NCBI GenBank assembly: GCA_030739735.1
Contig: JASLYQ010000005.1
Coordinates: forward strand, 62,001 to 126,000
Length of the DNA: 64,000 bases
Source: Alphaproteobacteria bacterium
GTDB taxonomy: Bacteria > Pseudomonadota > Alphaproteobacteria > UBA7887
Reading direction: 5' to 3'
Shown here: piece by piece, positions 54,995-64,000 of the stretch
Layout of the letters: each line of letters starts with the position of its first letter
How positions within the stretch are numbered: the stretch's first letter is position 1
The notes under the pieces: generated by a model
Databases searched by the model: none
Seen by the model: only the letters and a program-made list of their open reading frames with translations
Told to the model about the DNA's origin: nothing
Position numbers and translations under genes: made by a program

Positions 54995-55967
54995 AGTGAT
55001 AGCAAACGCTCTTCGCCGCTTCGGCCACGGCCTCGGCGTTCGGCAAGGTCAGACGTTCAAGATTGGCGGCATAAGGCATCGGCACATCGACTCCGCTGAC
55101 CCGCTTCACCGGGGCATCGAGATGATCGAAGGCGCGCTCCATCACCTGTGTGGCGATCTCCGCGCCTATACCAGCGGTAGGCCAGCCCTCCTCCACCGTC
55201 ACTAGGCGATTGGTCTTCATGACGGAACTGACGACCGTGTCGATATCGAGCGGTCGCAAGGTACGCAGATCTATGATCTCGACCGCAATATCGCCGTCGA
55301 GACCGTCCGCCGCTTCCATCGCCAACTCGACGCTGCGGCCATAGGTGACAATCGTGACGTCCTCGCCTACGCGAATCGTGTTGGCAACGCCGATGGGCGT
55401 CAGGTACTCTTCGTCAGGAACCTCGGACTCGCGGCCATAGAGAATTTCGTTTTCGAGAAAGACAACCGGGTTGGGCTCACGGATCGCAGATTTGAGCAGC
55501 CCTTTGGCGTCTGCTGCCGAATAGGGCGCGATAACCACAAGGCCAGGCACATGGGCATACCAGGCCGACAAATCCTGGCTGTGCTGGGCGGCAACACGCG
55601 ACGCGGCACCATTGGGTCCCCGAAAGACGATGGGGCACGAGACTAGGCCGCCGGACATATAGCGCGTCTTGGCAGCCGAATTGATCACTTGATCAATGGC
55701 CTGCATGGCGAAGTTGAACGTCATATACTCGACCACGGGGCGCAGCCCCATGAATGCGGCGCCGACGCCAAGGCCGGTGAAGCCCGCCTCGGTGATCGGC
55801 GTGTCGACCACGCGTCGCGCACCGAACTCAGCCAACAGACCCTGGCTAACTTTGTAGGCGCCTTCATACTGCGCCACTTCCTCGCCCATCAGGAAGACGT
55901 CATCGTCTCGGCGCATCTCCTCTGCCATGGCATCACGCAAGGCCTCGCGCACAGTGCAAATCGCCAT
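54993..55967 (-). CDS. pdhB: Pyruvate dehydrogenase E1 beta subunit
   Basis: This 324-residue subunit pairs with PdhA to decarboxylate pyruvate. It has [80 protein letters not shown] and [13 protein letters not shown]. Unlike PdhB of many alphaproteobacteria it lacks an N-terminal lipoyl domain. The start at 55967 gives the plain E1-beta N-terminus, and the upstream frame belongs to pdhA. It follows pdhA by four bases. Confidence 0.96.
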   Translation of the reverse strand: MAICTVREALRDAMAEEMRRDDDVFLMGEEVAQYEGAYKVSQGLLAEFGARRVVDTPITEAGFTGLGVGAAFMGLRPVVEYMTFNFAMQAIDQVINSAAKTRYMSGGLVSCPIVFRGPNGAASRVAAQHSQDLSAWYAHVPGLVVIAPYSAADAKGLLKSAIREPNPVVFLENEILYGRESEVPDEEYLTPIGVANTIRVGEDVTIVTYGRSVELAMEAADGLDGDIAVEIIDLRTLRPLDIDTVVSSVMKTNRLVTVEEGWPTAGIGAEIATQVMERAFDHLDAPVKRVSGVDVPMPYAANLERLTLPNAEAVAEAAKSVCYH

Positions 55968-55971
55968 TATC

Positions 55972-56982
55972 TCAGCCTTCCGCCATGATGTCGGTAGTGA
56001 GCGCCGCCGGATCCGGCTCCGGACTTGCCTGGGCGAATTCTGCAGCCTCAGCAACGATAGCGCGCACATCCTTGTCGACGACCTTGAACTCGGCCTCGTC
56101 GACCCCGTGATTCTCCATAAGGCGACGCTTCATCTGGTCGATCGGGTCATGGCTCTGACGTATGCCCTGGACCTCTTCCTTGGTGCGATATTTTGCCGGG
56201 TCCGACATCGAGTGGCCACGGTAGCGATAGGTCTTCATCTCGACGATCATCGGACCGTTGCCGGCACGCACGTAGGACACCGCCTCCAACGCTGCATCGC
56301 GGACTGCCAGCACGTCCATGCCATCGCAAGCAATGCCGGGAATGCCGTAGCTATCACCGTGCCGGTGGAACTCCGTTTCCGCCGTGGCACGCTTCACGGC
56401 CGTGCCCATTGCGTACTGGTTGTTCTCAATCACGTAGACCACGGGCAGTTTCCACAACGCTGCCATATTATAGGCCTCGTGCACTTGGCCCTGGTTGGCC
56501 GCGCCGTCGCCAAAATAGGTTAAGCAAACGCGATCGCTCTCACGGTATTTCAAGGCGAAGGCAAGGCCCGTGCCGATCGGCACTTGAGCACCGACGATCC
56601 CGTGACCGCCCCAAAAGCCGTCTTCGGGCGAAAATATATGCATCGAGCCACCCTTGCCTTTGGAGGTGCCCGTACCGCGGCCCGTCAACTCAGCCAAAAC
56701 ACATCTCGGATCAACGCCGCGGGCGATGGCGTGGGCGTGGCAGCGATAGCTGGTTATCACCGGGTCTTCCGGCCCGACCGCTTGCTCCGCACCAATCACG
56801 ACCGCTTCCTGGCCGATATAGAGGTGACAAAAGCCGCCTATCAGACCCATGCCGTATAGTTGACCCGCCTTTTCCTCAAAACGGCGGACCATGAGCATAT
56901 CGCGGTAATAGGAGAACAGCGTCTCACGATCGGTCGCGGCCTCCACGGCCGCGAGCTTCGGCTTGAGCTTTGCCGCTGTCAT
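55972..56982 (-). CDS. pdhA: Pyruvate dehydrogenase E1 alpha subunit
   Basis: This 336-residue thiamine-diphosphate-binding subunit has the cofactor motif [20 protein letters not shown] ending in IENNQYAMG. Other features are [20 protein letters not shown] and the regulatory-loop-like [23 protein letters not shown] at 56982 with GGGAAG upstream is preferred over a TTG four codons earlier. It opens the pdhABC-lpd-lipA block and follows ftsB after a 94-base gap. Confidence 0.96.
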   Translation of the reverse strand: MTAAKLKPKLAAVEAATDRETLFSYYRDMLMVRRFEEKAGQLYGMGLIGGFCHLYIGQEAVVIGAEQAVGPEDPVITSYRCHAHAIARGVDPRCVLAELTGRGTGTSKGKGGSMHIFSPEDGFWGGHGIVGAQVPIGTGLAFALKYRESDRVCLTYFGDGAANQGQVHEAYNMAALWKLPVVYVIENNQYAMGTAVKRATAETEFHRHGDSYGIPGIACDGMDVLAVRDAALEAVSYVRAGNGPMIVEMKTYRYRGHSMSDPAKYRTKEEVQGIRQSHDPIDQMKRRLMENHGVDEAEFKVVDKDVRAIVAEAAEFAQASPEPDPAALTTDIMAEG

Positions 56983-57076
56983 TCCACTTCCCAATTTATT
57001 GATGTTTCTCGGCGCACGGTAGAGGTACGGCGCAGAAAAATACTACCTGGCCGCCCCTGCAGCAAGCGAACCCGGT

Positions 57077-57414
57077 TCAGGGCTGCCCAGATTCATCCAA
57101 CACCAACAAATCCTCTTGCCCGCCTAGGTTGAGAACAGCTCCGGCACGTTCCTCAAGCAAATCAGGATCGAGGCCCTCGGGCCGCAACATGACCACCCGA
57201 TTCTCCAGCTGACTCCGCTCCGCGCTGGTCTCTGCGACTTCTTTGGTCAGGGTCAGGATATCTTCCTCGAGGCGCATCCAGGCCAGAATGCCGCGGTCGC
57301 CATGCACCATGTGATAGCCGAGGTAGAGTGCGAAGGCGAGCAAAAGCGCCGGCACTGCGGCGCGGCGCATACGCCGCCCCGAAGCCGTGAGCGCACTGCC
57401 GCGCGCCGTCGCCA

Positions 57415-57415
<1 letters not shown>
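57077..57415 (-). CDS. ftsB: Septum formation initiator FtsB/DivIC family protein
   Basis: This 112-residue division protein has a cytoplasmic basic start, one transmembrane helix (AAVPALLLAFALYLGYHMVH) and a coiled coil (LEEDILTLTKEVAETSAERS, QLENRV), followed by the short conserved LRPEGLDPDLLEERAGAVLN. It would join FtsL and FtsQ at midcell. Its position between eno and pdhA is the standard alphaproteobacterial location. The start overlaps the eno stop by one base (TGATG). Confidence 0.9.
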
Positions 57416-61162
<3,747 letters not shown>

Positions 61163-61234
61163 TTATCCTAACGCCTCGCGATGCTCCCGGCTAAGGTAAA
61201 TGCACCTAACCCGCAAGTCCTTACGTGCAAAGGC

Positions 61235-61570
61235 TTATTCGTCTGCAGGAACGATTGGCCCCTCGTCGGGCGTCGGTAATGGGAGCAACGTCGATTCGGT
61301 GGCGGGCTGCTCGCCGACGTCGAGGATAGAGGTCGGCTCGCTAGTGCCGGATGCCATGATCGCCAACAGCATACTGGTACCCATAAAGCAGGCCGCGAGG
61401 ATACCGGTGGTGCGGGTGAGCAGGTTGGCCGACTGACGCCCGCTCATGATGCCACCAAACGAGCCGCCGCCGAGCCCGCCAAGGGCGCCGCCGTCACTGC
61501 GTTGCAGCAGTACCGTGACCACCAAGGCAATGGCTATCAACATGTGAATCACCAGGATCACCGCGGTCAT
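61235..61570 (-). CDS. secG: Preprotein translocase subunit SecG
   Basis: This 111-residue membrane protein of the SecYEG channel has a first helix (VILVIHMLIAIALVVTVLLQ) leading into the conserved RSDGGALGGLGGGSFGGIM loop with NLLTRTTGILAACFMGTSML as the second helix. The acidic, proline-rich tail is typical of alphaproteobacteria. It lies between tpiA and pyrG. Confidence 0.94.
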   Translation of the reverse strand: MTAVILVIHMLIAIALVVTVLLQRSDGGALGGLGGGSFGGIMSGRQSANLLTRTTGILAACFMGTSMLLAIMASGTSEPTSILDVGEQPATESTLLPLPTPDEGPIVPADE

Positions 61571-61600
61571 TGTCTCACCTCGCTCACTGTTCGCGGGCCG

Positions 61601-62353
61601 TCATACAGCCTCGGCAGCACTTTGACAAATGGCCCAGAAATCATTGGCCTTCAAGGCCGCACCGCCAATCAATCCGCCGTCGACGTCCGCGACTGCAAAA
61701 AGCTCCGCGGCGTTGCCAGGCTTGACCGAGCCCCCATATAGCAATCGCGTTGCCAGCGCATCGACTCCGGTCATCGTGTCGAGGCAATCGCGCATGTGAC
61801 GGTGCATCTCCGCAACATCGTACGCGCTCGCGGTACGCCCAGTTCCGATCGCCCAAACGGGCTCGTAGGCAACAACCAAGCCCGGCGCGCTATCGGGCAC
61901 GGACTCGGACAATTGCTGGCCGACCACTGCAAGCGCCCCACCAGCATTGCGCTCGGCCTCGGTCTCGCCCACGCAAATAATCGGCGCAAGACCGGCCACC
62001 ACTGCGACCTCCGCCTTTGCACGAACCAGGGCGCTGCTTTCGCCATGGTCCTGACGACGCTCGGAATGGCCGAGAATGACGAGCCTGCATCCGGCATCGG
62101 CAAGCATCGGCGCGGCAATATCGCCCGTATGGGCGCCGTGGGTTTCTGCCGCGCAGTCCTGACCGCCAAGCAGAATGGATGAGCCCTCTATTGCTGCGGC
62201 AACGGTAGTCAGCAAGGTGGCGGGCGGGCACAACGCGACATCGCATCTGTCATCAGCGCGCTCGCGCGCAGCGGCGGCCAGGGCCGCACCGTCAGCACGC
62301 AGGCCGTTCATCTTCCAGTTGCCAGCCACCAGCGGCCGTCGTGTTGTCGCCAT
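61601..62353 (-). CDS. tpiA: Triosephosphate isomerase
   Basis: This 250-residue TIM-barrel enzyme interconverts dihydroxyacetone phosphate and glyceraldehyde 3-phosphate. Catalytic residues are visible: lysine in AGNWKMNG, histidine in [10 protein letters not shown] and glutamate in [13 protein letters not shown]. The phosphate loop [13 protein letters not shown] follows [11 protein letters not shown]. It is the first gene of the long minus-strand chain and divergent from the ppiD-type gene. Confidence 0.97.
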   Translation of the reverse strand: MATTRRPLVAGNWKMNGLRADGAALAAAARERADDRCDVALCPPATLLTTVAAAIEGSSILLGGQDCAAETHGAHTGDIAAPMLADAGCRLVILGHSERRQDHGESSALVRAKAEVAVVAGLAPIICVGETEAERNAGGALAVVGQQLSESVPDSAPGLVVAYEPVWAIGTGRTASAYDVAEMHRHMRDCLDTMTGVDALATRLLYGGSVKPGNAAELFAVADVDGGLIGGAALKANDFWAICQSAAEAV

Positions 62354-62503
62354 CGTTCATTCCCTACCGTTTGATTGATCGATTTAACACACTTACTTGT
62401 TCTGTCCGAGATGCCTGTTGCCGCTGTCCGGCCCGACTCTTATGATGCGCCGCGTTTCCCAGGGACGGTAACTGATGAGCGCTTAGGCGCAAGGGCTTGC
62501 GGC
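62354..62503. promoter_or_regulatory. Divergent intergenic region tpiA/ppiD
   Basis: The 150 bases between the divergent starts must carry the promoters for the tpiA-secG-pyrG chain and for the foldase gene. The segment near 62370-62400 is the most AT-rich. No convincing -35/-10 pair can be fixed by eye. Confidence 0.3.
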
Positions 62504-64000
62504 ATGCTTGATGCCATTCGAAATCGAACCAAGAACTGGGTGGTCAAAGGCTTTATGATCATCCTTGCCCTCAGCTTTGCAGTATGGGGTATCGGCGACA
62601 TGTTCCGCGGCTCCCAAGACCCTGCCGTGGCGGAAGCGGGATCAGTGCCCATCCGCGTCTCGGCGCTGCAAAATCAATACCGCCGCTCGCTGGCGAGCTT
62701 CCGGCAGATGACCCGCGGTCAGTTGACCGACGAGCAAGCGCGAGATTTTGGCGTTCTTGAACAGACTGTGGAAACCCTCGTGGTCCGGGCGCTAATGGCT
62801 CAGAAGACGAGCGACATCGGCATCGGTATCTCGGATGACGCTGTGCGCCAGGCCATCGCCGACAGCCCAAGCTTCCGTAACGAGGCCGGTTTGTTCGACC
62901 GCATGCTCTACGAGGCTGCCTTGCGCGAGAATGGCTATAGCGAACAAAGCTATGTTGCGACCGTGCGCGAGGATCTGGCCAGTGCCCAGATCATCGGCAG
63001 TCTTACCGAGGGCCTAGCAACGCCGGAGGCAGTCATCGATCTGCTGCACGCCCATCGTGGCGAGCGCCGGCGCGCCATCGTCGCTACCATCATGCCCGAG
63101 ACCATGAGCAATATCTCCGAGCCAACGATCAGCGATATCCAGACCTATTACACAGCAAATGAAGCCCAGTTCATGGCCCAGGAGTCACGGCGGGTGGCTT
63201 TTCTGTCACTACGCCCGGCTGACCTCCTGGACGAAATCGAGGTGGCCGACGAATACGTGAGAGCAGAATACGACGCCCGCGTCGAGGCACTCACTGTGCC
63301 AAACCGTCGCGATATCGACATGGTCGTTCTGGCAGACGAGGACGCGGCGCAGGCGGCGCAGCGGCGCGTGCAGGAAGGCGAGGATTTTTTTGCCGTCGGC
63401 GCCGACATCACGGGCAATACCAAGGACGATATGCGCCTCGGCCTCGTCGAGGAAGGCGACCTGCTGCCAGAGATCGCCGAGGCGATCTTCTCCGCCCCGA
63501 TCGACGAGGCCCTATTCTTCCGGAGCGCTTTCGGCTGGCATCTCGTGCGTGTCAACGAGGACATACCGGGAGGCACCCCGACCTACGAGGACGTGGCCGA
63601 GGAGATCCGCCTCGAGTTCAAGATCAAAGAGGCGGCAGATGCCACCTGGGTCCTGAGTGGCCGTCTCGAGGACGAACGCGCTAGCGGCGCTACGCTAGAG
63701 GAAGCGGGGCGGGCTCTGGGCATTACCACCATCTCGCTTGGACCGCTCGATCGCTACGGGCGTGATGTCAAGGAAAAGGCCATCGAGGACATGCCGCCAA
63801 TCGCCGATTTTCTGGACAACGCTTTCCGGGCTCAGGAAGGCGAGGAATCTGACCTTATCGAGGCCCCGGGAAATATTTTCTATGCCTTCCGCGTTGACAG
63901 CGTTCAGCCGGCTGCCGTCAAACCGCTCGATACTGTGCGCGAGCAGGTCGCCGATGCCTGGCGCGACGAGCGCCGCAAGGAAGCCGCGGCTGCCATGGCG
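62504..64000 (+). CDS. ppiD: Membrane-anchored peptidyl-prolyl isomerase (PpiD/SurA-like), 5' part
   Basis: The frame is open from ATG 62504 to the window edge (499 residues), so the C-terminus is missing. A short cytoplasmic start (MLDAIRNRTKNWVVKG) leads to one transmembrane helix (FMIILALSFAVWGIGDMF). A SurA-like N-terminal chaperone domain (about residues 35-205) and a parvulin-type region follow (about 225-375; LPEIAEAIFSAPIDEALFFR, FGWHLVRVNED). This is the layout of PpiD, a periplasmic foldase near SecYEG. It is divergent from tpiA; TrpE/anthranilate genes often follow in this class but are not visible here. Confidence 0.9.
   Translation, partial: MLDAIRNRTKNWVVKGFMIILALSFAVWGIGDMFRGSQDPAVAEAGSVPIRVSALQNQYRRSLASFRQMTRGQLTDEQARDFGVLEQTVETLVVRALMAQKTSDIGIGISDDAVRQAIADSPSFRNEAGLFDRMLYEAALRENGYSEQSYVATVREDLASAQIIGSLTEGLATPEAVIDLLHAHRGERRRAIVATIMPETMSNISEPTISDIQTYYTANEAQFMAQESRRVAFLSLRPADLLDEIEVADEYVRAEYDARVEALTVPNRRDIDMVVLADEDAAQAAQRRVQEGEDFFAVGADITGNTKDDMRLGLVEEGDLLPEIAEAIFSAPIDEALFFRSAFGWHLVRVNEDIPGGTPTYEDVAEEIRLEFKIKEAADATWVLSGRLEDERASGATLEEAGRALGITTISLGPLDRYGRDVKEKAIEDMPPIADFLDNAFRAQEGEESDLIEAPGNIFYAFRVDSVQPAAVKPLDTVREQVADAWRDERRKEAAAAMA

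Overview
The window is a 64 kb piece of an alphaproteobacterial chromosome, probably from the Rhodospirillales or a related order. The evidence is gene order. It carries ntrB-ntrC-ntrY-ntrX-trkA-trkH-dat-hfq, a fused ispDF, and the chain tpiA-secG-pyrG-kdsA-eno-ftsB-pdhA-pdhB-pdhC-lpd-lipA-ratA, all alphaproteobacterial arrangements. Base composition is moderately GC-rich, with AT-rich patches between divergent genes. No rRNA, tRNA, CRISPR array, prophage or intact insertion sequence was found.

Region 1 (1-8.1 kb) is accessory acyl-CoA metabolism. It holds the end of a NosR-type iron-sulfur membrane protein coupled to an NDP-forming acyl-CoA synthetase whose ATP-grasp half has collapsed, an enoyl-CoA hydratase, a Sel1-repeat protein, two short-chain dehydrogenases, a class III CoA-transferase and an S-adenosylmethionine decarboxylase. 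A transposase remnant lies between the second dehydrogenase and the CoA-transferase. Region 2 (8.2-16.5 kb) is mostly exported proteins: a ChaN-like/PDZ protein, an M1-like metallopeptidase, a Tat-exported amino-acid-type binding protein, an orphan TRAP binding protein, and a zinc uptake set (znuA facing znuBC).

Region 3 (16.7-24.6 kb) is a MaoC hydratase followed by a tightly overlapped minus-strand operon: mtnA, a three-subunit molybdenum hydroxylase, an AMP-forming acyl-CoA ligase and an enoyl-CoA hydratase. The combination suggests an oxidative pathway linked to methylthioribose phosphate and is the best candidate here for undescribed biochemistry. Region 4 (24.8-33.0 kb) is plus-strand housekeeping: lytic transglycosylase, rlpA, dacA, tmk, holB, metG, tatD, a small membrane protein and mazG.

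Region 5 (33.4-48.4 kb, all minus) holds a beta-hydroxyacid dehydrogenase, groES-groEL with a CIRCE-like operator and a clear terminator, a wrecked hflX next to intact hfq, dat, trkH, trkA, both nitrogen two-component systems (ntrYX, ntrBC) and dusB. A cytochrome P450 remnant follows. Region 6 (48.8-64 kb) has ispDF-pgpA-cinA on the plus strand, converging on the long minus-strand chain from tpiA to ratA. That chain covers glycolysis, CTP and KDO synthesis, secretion, division, pyruvate dehydrogenase and lipoate. A ppiD-type foldase starts divergently from tpiA and runs off the end.

A recurring theme is decay: hflX, a P450, an IS3-type transposase and half of an acyl-CoA synthetase survive only as recognisable fragments.
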